Position numbers and translations under genes: made by a program. From Paraglaciecola sp. T6c (GTDB lineage: Bacteria > Pseudomonadota > Gammaproteobacteria > Enterobacterales > Alteromonadaceae), in the NCBI RefSeq assembly GCF_000014225.1, contig NC_008228.1, positions 558,001 to 622,000 of the forward strand: 64,000 nt of DNA, in the 5' to 3' direction. The notes below the pieces were generated by a model. That model did not search any database and was not told the origin of the DNA. It saw nothing but the letters and a program-made list of their open reading frames with translations. Below are positions 46,827 to 56,382 of this stretch, in pieces (the first letter of the stretch is position 1; each line of letters begins with the position of its first letter).

Positions 46827-48767
46827 ATGTCGCAACAAATTTATCCCGTTCCAGCACACGCTAAAGAGCATAGCCACCTTACACCAGCCGATTACGCGCG
46901 CATGTACGCAGAATCAGTAGAGCAACCTGAAGTATTCTGGGCTGAGCAAGCTAAATCACTTGATTGGGTCAAAACCCCAACCAAAATCAAAAACACGTCT
47001 TTTGATGCTCATCATGTAAGTATCAAGTGGTTTGAAGACGGCGAATTGAATGTGGCATACAACTGTATTGATCGTCACTTAGCGAAAAGAGGTCACGTAA
47101 CAGCCTTTATCTGGGAAGGTGACGACCCTCATAGCCACGACATTATCACTTACCATCGTTTACATGACGAAGTCGCGAAAATCGCCAACGGCTTGCGCAA
47201 GCTAGGTGTAGGCAAGGGCGACAGAGTTGCGATTTATATGCCTATGATCCCGCAGGCTGTGTATGCCATGCTTGCATGCGCGCGGATAGGCGCTGTACAC
47301 ACCGTCATTTTCGGCGGTTTTTCGCCTAATGCAATTGCCGACAGAGTGAATAATTGTCAAGCGAAGGTGTTGATTACCGCGGATGAAGGGCTAAGAGCTG
47401 GTAAGCATATTCCATTAAAAGACAATGTGGATACGGCATTGGCTGAACATGACTGCCCTAGCATGGAGCAAGTTATCGTATTCAAACATACCGGCAGTCA
47501 CGTGAGCTGGGGTAAAGATGATGTTTGGTGGCATGACTTAACGGATGGTTGTTCTACCGATTGTCCGCCAGAGGTAATGAACGCAGAAGATCCGCTTTTT
47601 ATCTTGTATACATCCGGCTCTACCGGCCAGCCTAAAGGAGTAGTGCACACCACCGGGGGTTACTTGCTATGGGCATCCATCACCCATAAATACGTTTTTG
47701 ATTATAAACCAGGAGATATTTACTGGTGTGCAGCCGATGTTGGCTGGGTGACAGGTCACAGTTATATCGTATATGGCCCTCTTGCCAACGGCGCGACCAG
47801 TGTTATGTTTGAAGGGGTACCTACTTACCCTGATGTACGCCGAATTGGCCAAATAGTTGATAAGCACAAGGTGAATATCCTTTACACGGCGCCTACTGCT
47901 ATTCGTGCATTAATGGCCCACGGTGATTTCCCCACTGAGGGGATTAGTGGCGAATCATTACGCTTACTTGGTTCAGTGGGTGAGCCCATTAACCCAGAGG
48001 CATGGCATTGGTATTATACGACTGTTGGCCAGTCACGATGCCCGATTGTGGACACATGGTGGCAAACTGAAACGGGCGCTGCCATGTTAACACCTCTCCC
48101 CAGTGTCACAGCGATGAAGCCAGGCGCTGCTAGCCATCCATTTTTCGGTGTGCAGCCCGCATTGGTAGACGGCCAAGGCAATGAATTGTCTGGCGCAACT
48201 GAAGGCAATTTAATTATTACCGATAGTTGGCCAGGTCAAGCGCGCACCGTTTACGGCGATCACGAACGTTTTGTGCAAACGTATTTTACCACTTACCCAG
48301 GTACTTATTGCACCGGTGATGGTGCTCGTCGTGACGAGGACGATTACTTCTGGATCACAGGGCGAGTAGATGATGTACTCAATGTGTCGGGCCATCGCTT
48401 AGGTACCGCTGAAATTGAAAGTGCACTGGTTTCCCATAATGCGGTAGCTGAAGCCGCGGTGGTAGGCTACCCCCATGATTTGAAAGGCCAAGGTATTTAT
48501 GTATATCTGATGCCCAATGAAGGTGTTGAGATAACGGATGAGCTTACAAAAGAGGTTTCTAATTGGGTACGTAAAGAACTTAGCCCCATTGCGACACCAG
48601 ACTTGATACAATGGTCCTCAGGGTTACCGAAAACACGCTCTGGTAAAATTATGCGCCGGATTTTGCGCAAAATTGCTGCCAATGAATATGAACAACTCGG
48701 TGATACGTCTACGTTAGCTGACCCAAGTGTGGTTGATACCCTAATAGAGCAACGTTTGAACCGATAA
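46827..48767 (+). CDS. acs: Acetyl-CoA synthetase (AMP-forming)
   Basis: Activates acetate to acetyl-CoA via acetyl-AMP in the cytoplasm. 646 residues from ATG 46827, which has GGAG upstream; the longer frame from 46767 crosses the promoter and is rejected. Motifs: P-loop [42 protein letters not shown], and the acetylatable lysine in [14 protein letters not shown], so control by Pat/CobB-type acetylation is expected. It is followed 19 bp later by the CrbR-like regulator gene, probably in one transcript. Confidence 0.97.
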   Translation: MSQQIYPVPAHAKEHSHLTPADYARMYAESVEQPEVFWAEQAKSLDWVKTPTKIKNTSFDAHHVSIKWFEDGELNVAYNCIDRHLAKRGHVTAFIWEGDDPHSHDIITYHRLHDEVAKIANGLRKLGVGKGDRVAIYMPMIPQAVYAMLACARIGAVHTVIFGGFSPNAIADRVNNCQAKVLITADEGLRAGKHIPLKDNVDTALAEHDCPSMEQVIVFKHTGSHVSWGKDDVWWHDLTDGCSTDCPPEVMNAEDPLFILYTSGSTGQPKGVVHTTGGYLLWASITHKYVFDYKPGDIYWCAADVGWVTGHSYIVYGPLANGATSVMFEGVPTYPDVRRIGQIVDKHKVNILYTAPTAIRALMAHGDFPTEGISGESLRLLGSVGEPINPEAWHWYYTTVGQSRCPIVDTWWQTETGAAMLTPLPSVTAMKPGAASHPFFGVQPALVDGQGNELSGATEGNLIITDSWPGQARTVYGDHERFVQTYFTTYPGTYCTGDGARRDEDDYFWITGRVDDVLNVSGHRLGTAEIESALVSHNAVAEAAVVGYPHDLKGQGIYVYLMPNEGVEITDELTKEVSNWVRKELSPIATPDLIQWSSGLPKTRSGKIMRRILRKIAANEYEQLGDTSTLADPSVVDTLIEQRLNR

Positions 48768-48786
48768 AAATGGATAATAGCCATCT

Positions 48787-49446
48787 ATGATAACGCTACT
48801 GGTTGCAGATGATCATCCCTTGTATAGGGATGCTTTACGCGGAGCCTTAACACTGTCGTTCAGCGATTTAACGTTGCTTGAAGCAGCCGATTTAATGCAA
48901 ACAGTAGCCTTATTAGAAGAGCATAAAGACATTGATTTGTTGCTCTTGGATTTACACATGCCAGGCAGTGGTGATTTGTTTGGTCTGATACATATTCGTA
49001 AGCTATTCCCTGAATTACCAGTGGCTGTGGTGTCAGGTTTAGAAGATCCGATGATTATCACCAAAGTGATTAATCTAGGCGCCTTAGGTTTTGTGCCTAA
49101 GACCACTGGGGCGGCACAAATCGCTGATGCGGTAACCAGTATGCTAGAAGGTGACATTTGGTTACCCGAGAGTTATGCCAGTGATGAAGTGGAATTAGAC
49201 AATGAATTTGCTGAGCTGGCTGATAATGTGGCCAGTTTAACACCTGCGCAATATAAGGTGTTGTGCTATATGCGAGATGGCTTATTAAACAAGCAAATCG
49301 CTTACAACCTAGATATAGCAACCGCCACGGTGAAAGCACACGTGACGGCTATCTTCAAGAAATTACACATCAATAATCGAACTCAAGCCGTGCTTATTGC
49401 CTCACAACTTCAGCTTGAGCCGCCTGCAGCAGCGCCCTCAACTTAG
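48787..49446 (+). CDS. crbR: LuxR/NarL-family response regulator, CrbR (ErdR)-like
   Basis: 219 residues. Receiver domain (1-120) with phospho-acceptor D55 in LLLLDLHMPG, acidic pair D8-D9, and K in FVPKTTG. LuxR-type helix-turn-helix at ~150-205 (LTPAQYKVLCYMRDGLLNKQIAYNL, then KAHVTAIFKKLHINNRTQAV). Its partner is the convergent SSS-domain kinase. In Vibrio, Pseudomonas and Shewanella the CrbS/CrbR (MxtR/ErdR) pair activates acs and acetate uptake, the same set found here. Its last 53 bp overlap the end of the kinase gene on the opposite strand. Confidence 0.85.
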   Translation: MITLLVADDHPLYRDALRGALTLSFSDLTLLEAADLMQTVALLEEHKDIDLLLLDLHMPGSGDLFGLIHIRKLFPELPVAVVSGLEDPMIITKVINLGALGFVPKTTGAAQIADAVTSMLEGDIWLPESYASDEVELDNEFAELADNVASLTPAQYKVLCYMRDGLLNKQIAYNLDIATATVKAHVTAIFKKLHINNRTQAVLIASQLQLEPPAAAPST

Positions 49447-52400
49447 CCGGCTTCACAGGTTTAGACAAATAGCCACAACCTTGCTCTTTACAGCGTTGCA
49501 CTAACTCAAGTTCAATATTAGCGGTAATCAAGATCGCTGGAACATTATTGGCATGAATATCACAGATACGCTCTCTTAACTGCTCAATAAGCTGTAGCCC
49601 GTCTATATCGCTGCTCAACTGAAAATCCATTAAGATCACATCTGGTACAAAATGCCCTAAAGATGCCAACGCAGCGCTAGGGGTTTGCTCAGAGTGAGAA
49701 ACCACTTTCCATTTCGCCAATAACGATTGCAGTGCATCAAGGTTCTGACTTTGATCGTCGACACAAAGCACTTTCAGGTCATGAAACCCCACCTTATTTA
49801 TTTGCACTGGGCTGTTTGTTTCAATCGGCCGACTGGAGGGTAATTGAATGCTGAAACGGCTTCCATGGTTGATACGCGAAGCGACCGTTAAATTTGCATC
49901 CAGAATACTGGCAAGTCTTTGTACAACGCCAAGTCCTAATCCCACGCCTTGTTGTTGATGGCCGGATATACGATAAAAATCGCCGAATATCTTGTCTAAT
50001 TGATCTGGCGCAATGCCAGAGCCCGTGTCAAAAACGTCGAACGCTACATTTTCTCCCTTCGTTCGAACAGAGACCAATACGCCTCCAGTCTGGGTATATT
50101 TCAGGGCATTAGAAACAAAGTTCTGCATGATGCGATAAAGATATGTACGATCGGTTTTTACCCATACATCAGCCACCCGGGAACGCAGTTGCAAACCTTT
50201 GTGTTCGGCAATGAGTTCAAATTCAGCGATAAGCGGTTGCAGCACATCGCGTACGTTAATCGCTTTGTATTCCGGCTTTAACTCACCTTGATCAATACGC
50301 GCAATATCTAAAAGCGTGGCGATGAGTGCTTCACTGGCCTGGATGCTATTGGATAGTTTGCCAACGGTTTGCCTTGCATCGTCATTTAGCTTAGCTTCTT
50401 CTAACGCACCAAGATATAACTTAGCGGCATTTAACGGCTGCAAAATGTCGTGACTGGCAAGCGCCAAAAAGCGCGTTTTACTGGCGTTAGCCTGCTCTGC
50501 TACCTTACGCGCACTGACCAATTGGGTTTCAGCGTCCGCCCGGCGCTGTATTTCCAAACGCAACTCAGCGTTAATGGTTTGCACTTCTTGACTGCGTTTT
50601 TGTATTCGATTTTCTAAATCGATATTGGCTTCTTTTAGAGCGTGTTGGGTTTCAATGTGCTCTGTTACATCGTTAAAACTGGTCACAAATCCGCCCCCAG
50701 GTAACGGGGTACCGATCATCTCTAACGTTCTGCCGTCACTGCGCTGCCGCAAAAAGCGATGGCTGGTGCCTTTGCGCATGTGCTCAAGTCGCTTTTGAAC
50801 TAAGATTTCTACTTCGCCCGCACCGCACTCACCACGCTGAGCATTGTATCGAACAAGATCTTCTACAGGTCGGCCCACGCGGATCATATTTGCTGGGTAA
50901 CTAAAGAGCGCTAAGTAGCTTTTGTTCCACGCGACTAAATTTAAGTCTCGGTCAATCACGCTTATTCCTTGTTCGAGACTTTCTAATGAGGCGACCAAGG
51001 CGCTCATATTAAATTGGATTGCCTGAGTGGTATCGTCAAAAAAGTTAACGACTTCTTCGAAATTCAACTTTTTACCACTTATAGCGCTGTCGACTAACGC
51101 TTTTGCAGAAGAAGCGCCTATTACGCCGCCAAGAGCTCGTTCGCTAAAGAGTACAAACTCTTCAGTGGCAGACTCCGCTGGATTTAGAATATGGCCGTTA
51201 CGTTGTTGGTAATCACTTAGCAATTGTTTACACCGTTTCTCCCCTAAAAAGGTGCTTAATAACGTGTGTAAATCTTCAACTGTGGTGTGGGTGCGAGGCG
51301 CATTATGATGTTTTGACTTGTCATCCGTGGTGGTGACAAAGGCCTCCGCTTGAATGCGATCAATTAGACGAACATCTGCCACATAGGAAAACAACACATA
51401 AGCAAAGGTGTTGGCGAGCAAGCTATAAATGGCGACGGCGTTAATGGTGTCGTTGAGTATCAGGTTTTGCCCTGCGTCATTTAACAAAGGCAGCATTAAC
51501 CACAATATCCATGAGCCAATACCGGCCATTAGGCCAGCGTAAACCCCTTGCGCATGGCCTCGCTTCCAATATAAACCGCCGACAATGGCGGGTAACAACT
51601 GTATGACCAGAGAAAATGCGATCAGTCCAATAGAGGCAAGAGTACGACTGTCAGTCATTTGTTGATAATACAAATAGGCTAAAGACAAAATAGCAGCGAT
51701 AACCAAACGGCGAATAAGCAGAATGCGTTTAGTGAAATTGGGCGGAACACCTGCGCCGCGATGCTCCGCTAACAAATTCGGCAAAATTACATCGTTGGTC
51801 AGCATGGTGCTCAGGGTTAACGTGGCGACGATGATCATCGCTGTGGCAGCAGATAAGCCACCTACAAATACCAGTACTTGTAATAACATATTGCCGCTAT
51901 TCATCGCCATGCCTAGCACGTATGTATCTGGCTCTTGGCTGGTTAAGCGGAACATGTCGTCTCCTGCCGCAGAAATAATTGGGATCAGGATCGCGATACA
52001 CAATAAGTACAGTGGGAATAACCAACGAGCGGTTTTTAAGTGACTGAGCTTTAAGTTATCTACAATAGCGACGTGAAACTGGCGAGGCAGACATACTACT
52101 GCGCCAGCGGCCATGAGGGTTTGTGCAAAAAATGAGAATGACCATATATTGCCCAGTGCGTTAAGGGTGGTGAACTCTTGCAGTAACGGAGTATCGGAAT
52201 GTTGTGAATATGTTAGATACCCAAAACTAGCCACGGCAATCAAAGCGCATAATTTAATCACCGACTCAAAGGAAATTGCTACCATTAACCCGCGCCGGTA
52301 CTCAGTCACATCTGTGTGCTGAGTACCGAAATAGATAGAGAACAAAGCAATAAACGTGGTGGCGCCTAGCACCACTAGCTCCGCATGAGTCTGGCCTGAT

Positions 52401-52831
52401 ACCATTAAAAATGCTGAACCAACGGCTTTTAGTTGCAAAGCGATATAAGGAATAATGGCTAACAGCGCTATTAAGGTGACGAGTAAGGCGATAGTTTGAC
52501 GCTTACCGTAACGAGACGAAATGAAATCGGCAATCGTGGTAATGTGCTGACGTTTACTCACCGCAATCAGTTTGCGCAAGAAGCGATACCCGAACAAATA
52601 CAACAACATGGGGCCTAAAAAGATGGGCAAATAATCCCATGTATCTCTTGATGCCTCGCCGACAGAGCCAAAAAAAGTCCACGCGGTACAGTAAATTGCC
52701 AGTGCCAGCGAATAAATTGCAGGGTGTGAGCTAATACGTTTGGCCAGAGGGCTCTTCCCGTCTCCCCATTTGGCTACCCAAAACAATCCCATCAAATAGA
52801 CGATGGCTAATACCATCCAACCTAAAGCCAT
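49394..52831 (-). CDS. crbS: SSS-STAC-PAS hybrid sensor kinase, CrbS (MxtR)-like
   Basis: 1145 residues. An N-terminal sodium/solute-symporter domain of about 13 helices (1-490) is followed by a STAC linker (~515-600), PAS (~615-725), a coiled coil, HisKA with H794 (FLALASHDILQPLNAAK), an HATPase (FDTGSGI, GVGLGLG) and a receiver with D1069 (VILMDFQLS). This domain order is that of CrbS, the acetate-switch sensor. A symporter fused to a kinase suggests transport-linked sensing. AGGA precedes the ATG. Its promoter shares the intergenic region with the DUF4212-actP operon, but the shared element is oriented toward the latter. Confidence 0.9.
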   Translation of the reverse strand: MALGWMVLAIVYLMGLFWVAKWGDGKSPLAKRISSHPAIYSLALAIYCTAWTFFGSVGEASRDTWDYLPIFLGPMLLYLFGYRFLRKLIAVSKRQHITTIADFISSRYGKRQTIALLVTLIALLAIIPYIALQLKAVGSAFLMVSGQTHAELVVLGATTFIALFSIYFGTQHTDVTEYRRGLMVAISFESVIKLCALIAVASFGYLTYSQHSDTPLLQEFTTLNALGNIWSFSFFAQTLMAAGAVVCLPRQFHVAIVDNLKLSHLKTARWLFPLYLLCIAILIPIISAAGDDMFRLTSQEPDTYVLGMAMNSGNMLLQVLVFVGGLSAATAMIIVATLTLSTMLTNDVILPNLLAEHRGAGVPPNFTKRILLIRRLVIAAILSLAYLYYQQMTDSRTLASIGLIAFSLVIQLLPAIVGGLYWKRGHAQGVYAGLMAGIGSWILWLMLPLLNDAGQNLILNDTINAVAIYSLLANTFAYVLFSYVADVRLIDRIQAEAFVTTTDDKSKHHNAPRTHTTVEDLHTLLSTFLGEKRCKQLLSDYQQRNGHILNPAESATEEFVLFSERALGGVIGASSAKALVDSAISGKKLNFEEVVNFFDDTTQAIQFNMSALVASLESLEQGISVIDRDLNLVAWNKSYLALFSYPANMIRVGRPVEDLVRYNAQRGECGAGEVEILVQKRLEHMRKGTSHRFLRQRSDGRTLEMIGTPLPGGGFVTSFNDVTEHIETQHALKEANIDLENRIQKRSQEVQTINAELRLEIQRRADAETQLVSARKVAEQANASKTRFLALASHDILQPLNAAKLYLGALEEAKLNDDARQTVGKLSNSIQASEALIATLLDIARIDQGELKPEYKAINVRDVLQPLIAEFELIAEHKGLQLRSRVADVWVKTDRTYLYRIMQNFVSNALKYTQTGGVLVSVRTKGENVAFDVFDTGSGIAPDQLDKIFGDFYRISGHQQQGVGLGLGVVQRLASILDANLTVASRINHGSRFSIQLPSSRPIETNSPVQINKVGFHDLKVLCVDDQSQNLDALQSLLAKWKVVSHSEQTPSAALASLGHFVPDVILMDFQLSSDIDGLQLIEQLRERICDIHANNVPAILITANIELELVQRCKEQGCGYLSKPVKPAKLRALLQAAQAEVVRQ

Positions 52832-52932
52832 ACATTTTCCTAATAGCAGTGACGCTGATTAAAACTTATTTTGCAACCGGAGGCTACGATTTATAAGGAC
52901 TGTAGCACAGGTCGCTGTATTTAATTAACCCG

Positions 52933-52949
52933 TAAGACCATGGTCTCAT
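52933..52949 (+). promoter_or_regulatory. Acetate-regulon element at the symporter promoter
   Basis: TAAGACCATGGTCTCAT, with the perfect inverted repeat AGACC-AT-GGTCT, centred 60 bp upstream of the first start codon. Beyond the core it shares TCCG with the acs site. Confidence 0.7.
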
Positions 52950-53000
52950 TCCGTCTTGTAAAACATGAGTCTACAGTTATTTACATCTTATTAACCTTGG

Positions 53001-53279
53001 ATGAAAAACAAGATGGCATTTAAAAACGAAGAAGATAAAAAAGCATACTGGCGGGAAAATCTCGCTCTTATGACAAAACTACTAGTTGTTTGGTTTGTCG
53101 TGTCCTTTGGTTTCGGAATTTTATTAGTGGATTTACTCGACCAAATTCAAGTGTTCGGCTTTAAGTTGGGCTTTTGGTTTGCGCAGCAAGGAGCAATCTA
53201 CGTATTTGTCGCGTTGATATTTATCTACATGTACAAAATGAATCAACTCGATAAGCGCTACGGCGTCGACGAAGAATAG
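53001..53279 (+). CDS. DUF4212 small subunit of the acetate symporter
   Basis: 92 residues with two membrane helices (about 27-48 and 60-82) after the charged, conserved KAYWRENLALM segment. DUF4212 proteins (YjcH-like role) sit directly upstream of SSS-family symporters and are thought to be their small subunit. An internal ATG at 53013 would give the start MAFKNEED and is equally plausible. The symporter gene begins 10 bp after the stop. Confidence 0.85.
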   Translation: MKNKMAFKNEEDKKAYWRENLALMTKLLVVWFVVSFGFGILLVDLLDQIQVFGFKLGFWFAQQGAIYVFVALIFIYMYKMNQLDKRYGVDEE

Positions 53280-53289
53280 GAGCGTTAAG

Positions 53290-55011
53290 ATGGATGTTCA
53301 AGTACTCACATTTTTAATCGTAGGAGCTTCTTTTGCTCTGTACATCGCTATTGCGATTTGGGCTCGCGCTGGGTCAACACAAGAATTCTATGTAGCTGGT
53401 GGCGGTGTTCACCCTATAGCAAACGGCATGGCAACAGCCGCTGATTGGATGTCAGCAGCATCGTTCATATCAATGGCTGGGTTGATCTCATTTATGGGCT
53501 ACGACGGGGCTGTATATCTACTCGGCTGGACTGGCGGATACGTACTATTAGCCCTTTGCTTAGCGCCATATTTACGTAAGTTTGGGAAGTTTACGGTTCC
53601 GGATTTCATCGGCGATCGTTACTACTCACAAACCGCGCGTACAGTGGCTGTTGTATGTGCCATATTCGTTTGCTTCACATATGTCGCAGGCCAGATGCGT
53701 GGGGTCGGTGTGGTGTTTAGCCGCTTCCTTGAAGTCGACATCGTTACGGGTGTTGTGATTGGTATGGCGATTGTGTTCTTCTATACTGTGCTAGGTGGCA
53801 TGAAAGGCATTACTTACACTCAAGTCGCGCAGTACTGCGTGCTTATTTTCGCTTACTTAGTACCCGCCGTATTTATCTCCATCATGGTCACGGGGCACGT
53901 ACTGCCGCAAACCGGCTTTGGTGCGAGTTTAGCCGATGGGTCGGGGGTGTATCTGCTGGAAAAACTAGATGGTCTCTCGACACAACTAGGATTCAACGAG
54001 TACACCTCCGGTACCAAGGGCACCTTCGATGTATTTTGCATCACGGCAGCACTCATGGTCGGTACTGCAGGTCTGCCCCATGTAATAGTGCGCTTCTTCA
54101 CCGTACCTAAAGTACGTGATGCGCGTAAGAGTGCTGGTTGGGCTTTACTGTTTATCGCTATTTTATATACCACAGCCCCTTCTATTGCCGCATTTGCGCG
54201 AGTTAATATGATTGAGACCATCAATGGTCCAACCGTCAGCGAGCAAGCGCCCACTGGTACGCCATATAGCGAAGCTCCTAGCTGGATAACTAATTGGGAA
54301 AAAACTGGGCTGATTAGCTGGGATGACAAAAACCAAGACGGTAAAATGTTCTACTCAGGTGATGAGCGAAACGAGATGCAAGTAGATCGTGACATTATGG
54401 TGATGGCCAACCCTGAAATTGCCAATTTACCGGCATGGGTTATTGCGTTGGTCGCTGCAGGTGGTATTGCTGCCGCATTATCAACCTCCGCCGGGCTGTT
54501 ATTGGTTATCTCTACATCGGTCTCACACGATTTGCTTAAACGCAACCTAATGCCCAACATAACCGACAAAAAAGAGCTGTTTTATGCGCGCTTGGCTGCG
54601 GGCGTAGCGATTGTTATTGCAGGATACTTTGGGGTCAATCCCCCTGGATTTGTCGCGCAGGTGGTCGCATTCGCATTCGGCTTAGCAGCTTCGTCATTCT
54701 TCCCTGCCATCATAATGGGAATATTTATGAAGCGTATGAATGACAAAGGGGCGATTTCTGGCATGTTAGCGGGGATTGGCTTTACCGCAGCGTACATTAT
54801 TTACTTTAAGTTTGTTAACCCTGCGGCGAATGTGTCAGAGAACTGGTGGTTTGGCGTTTCACCTGAAGGAATAGGTGCAATTGGTATGTTGGTGAACTTC
54901 GCCGTGGCGTTATTAGTATTCAAAATGACGGAGGAAGCACCACAAGAGATTCAACAGTTAGTAGAAGATATTCGCTATCCTAAAGGTGCTGGAGATGCAA
55001 CTGCACATTAA
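53290..55011 (+). CDS. actP: Sodium:solute symporter, ActP-like acetate permease
   Basis: 573 residues with about 13 membrane helices, SSS family. It begins with YVAGGGVHPIANGMATAADW (the substrate/Na+ segment of ActP-like carriers). VAGQMRGVGVVFSRF and GLPHVIVRFFTVPKVRDARKS follow, and AAALSTSAGLLLVIS later. It has the lengthened loop (~300-360) typical of the group that pairs with DUF4212. It imports acetate or similar short acids with sodium across the inner membrane. The gene is operonic with DUF4212, carries the shared acetate element at its promoter, and ends at an intrinsic terminator. Propionate or other short acids are alternative substrates. Confidence 0.9.
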   Translation: MDVQVLTFLIVGASFALYIAIAIWARAGSTQEFYVAGGGVHPIANGMATAADWMSAASFISMAGLISFMGYDGAVYLLGWTGGYVLLALCLAPYLRKFGKFTVPDFIGDRYYSQTARTVAVVCAIFVCFTYVAGQMRGVGVVFSRFLEVDIVTGVVIGMAIVFFYTVLGGMKGITYTQVAQYCVLIFAYLVPAVFISIMVTGHVLPQTGFGASLADGSGVYLLEKLDGLSTQLGFNEYTSGTKGTFDVFCITAALMVGTAGLPHVIVRFFTVPKVRDARKSAGWALLFIAILYTTAPSIAAFARVNMIETINGPTVSEQAPTGTPYSEAPSWITNWEKTGLISWDDKNQDGKMFYSGDERNEMQVDRDIMVMANPEIANLPAWVIALVAAGGIAAALSTSAGLLLVISTSVSHDLLKRNLMPNITDKKELFYARLAAGVAIVIAGYFGVNPPGFVAQVVAFAFGLAASSFFPAIIMGIFMKRMNDKGAISGMLAGIGFTAAYIIYFKFVNPAANVSENWWFGVSPEGIGAIGMLVNFAVALLVFKMTEEAPQEIQQLVEDIRYPKGAGDATAH

Positions 55012-55062
55012 TTTGCTAAAAACTACCATTCAAAAAGGAATGAAATAGCCTTTTACTACAAT

Positions 55063-55089
55063 AGCGCCCACCTCGTTGGGCGCTTTTTT
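55063..55089 (+). terminator. Intrinsic terminator of the DUF4212-actP operon
   Basis: AGCGCCCA/TGGGCGCT stem, 6-nt loop and TTTTT tail, about 50 bp past the stop. Confidence 0.9.
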
Positions 55090-55207
55090 ATGTGAGACTC
55101 AAGAAAGAAAAATAACAGAATTTCGTTGCTGGTAATTTGCACGCTATTAGCTATTATTGTCTGCATATCAAACGTTTAACAATCTCGTTGAGGTGTTAGG
55201 GATATGG

Positions 55208-56350
55208 ATGGCAGTTTTCAGTGATGTGCAATTTACCTCAAACGTTACGGTTAAAGCACTAGCCGATAGTGTTGCTGAATTGATGCTGTCAAAGCCGAAG
55301 GGGATCATGATCCTGTGCAGCGAAGAAGCGGCTTCTTGGGGAGACGATTTTAAGCAATATGTGGGTACATTAGATGTGCCTATCTTCGGCGGGATATTTC
55401 CAGGTCTTATCCTCGACTCGCGCTTTGAGCCCCGCGGTATTTTAGTGGTTGGTTTGCGCAACAATATTCGTGTTTGCGTCATTGAGAGTGTTTCAACTTG
55501 TGCTCCAGTGTCGTCAAACATGGCTTATATGTCTCAGTCTGTGAATTCCGTGATGATATTGACTGATGCGCTATCAAGGCAGATTGATGGTTATCTGCAA
55601 CATGTACTGGCATTTCTACCAGAAGATTGCAGTGTCTTTGGAGGTGGAGCGGGAACGCTTGAATTCAAGGCGCAACCTTGCCTCTTTAGTGCTGCCGGCA
55701 TGCATCAAGATGCGATGATTTTAGTCGAAATGTCGACTCATTGGGATTTGTCCGTAGGCCATGGTTGGGAAATACTTGCAGGCCCATTTCTGGCTAACAG
55801 CACTGATGATAACTGTGTGTTAGAGTTAAATTTTGAGCCTGCTGCGCAGCTATACGAGCGAGTCGTCCAGGAGCATAGTAAGCTGAGTTTCGACAAGCAC
55901 GAATTTTTTGACATAGCGAAAACGTTCCCTTTCGGGTTGGCTAGGCTAGACGACGAAGTGCTTATTCGTGATCCTCTTAAACTGGAGGGTAGCGGGCTTG
56001 TTTGTGCAGGAGATATACCTGAGAACACCATGCTGTACATCATGTGTGGAGATGCTGAAAAATTAATAGCTGCGGCTTCTGGCGCAGTAAATCAAGCGCT
56101 TTCTACACTAAATGATACGCATGAAGTAACGGATTGCTTTTTGTTTGATTGCGTTAGTAGGCAGTTGTTTTTGCAAGATAAATTTGCCACAGAACTCGAT
56201 TTGATTCACCGAGAAATAGCACCGCCGTACCGCACAGTTGGGGCGCTAGTATTAGGCGAGATAGAGCTAGGTGCGGGGGGGATTCTCAGTTTACATAATA
56301 AAACGGCTGTTGCTGCCTTAGCTCGAGCGAGCAAGCAGGATGTGGTATGA
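55208..56350 (+). CDS. FIST-domain sensory protein
   Basis: 380 residues. An N-terminal FIST domain (about 10-200, with CSEEAASWGDDFKQY, VPIFGGIFPGL and GGGAGTLEFKAQPCLFSAAG) is followed by a FIST_C domain (~210-350, with FPFGLARLDDEVLIRDPLK and CVSRQLFLQDKF). FIST domains are predicted small-ligand sensors, perhaps for amino acids, upstream of signalling enzymes. The start is ATG 55208 with AGGGA upstream; the frame extends to TTG 55157 but lacks a site there. No membrane segment, so cytoplasmic. The next gene, 32 bp on, is a GGDEF-EAL enzyme, which fits a sensor/effector pair. Confidence 0.8.
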   Translation: MAVFSDVQFTSNVTVKALADSVAELMLSKPKGIMILCSEEAASWGDDFKQYVGTLDVPIFGGIFPGLILDSRFEPRGILVVGLRNNIRVCVIESVSTCAPVSSNMAYMSQSVNSVMILTDALSRQIDGYLQHVLAFLPEDCSVFGGGAGTLEFKAQPCLFSAAGMHQDAMILVEMSTHWDLSVGHGWEILAGPFLANSTDDNCVLELNFEPAAQLYERVVQEHSKLSFDKHEFFDIAKTFPFGLARLDDEVLIRDPLKLEGSGLVCAGDIPENTMLYIMCGDAEKLIAAASGAVNQALSTLNDTHEVTDCFLFDCVSRQLFLQDKFATELDLIHREIAPPYRTVGALVLGEIELGAGGILSLHNKTAVAALARASKQDVV

Positions 56351-56382
56351 ATGGCGTTTTATATTTAAGTTGGGGCCTGTGA

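Noticed and set aside
54213-54234. GAGACCATCAATGGTCC inside actP, resembling the acetate element
   Set aside because: The spacing between half-sites is wrong, the flanks do not match, and it is in the middle of coding sequence.
53853-54329. 158-codon open frame antisense to the actP symporter gene
   Set aside because: It is a shadow of a well-supported membrane transporter gene, with no motif of its own.
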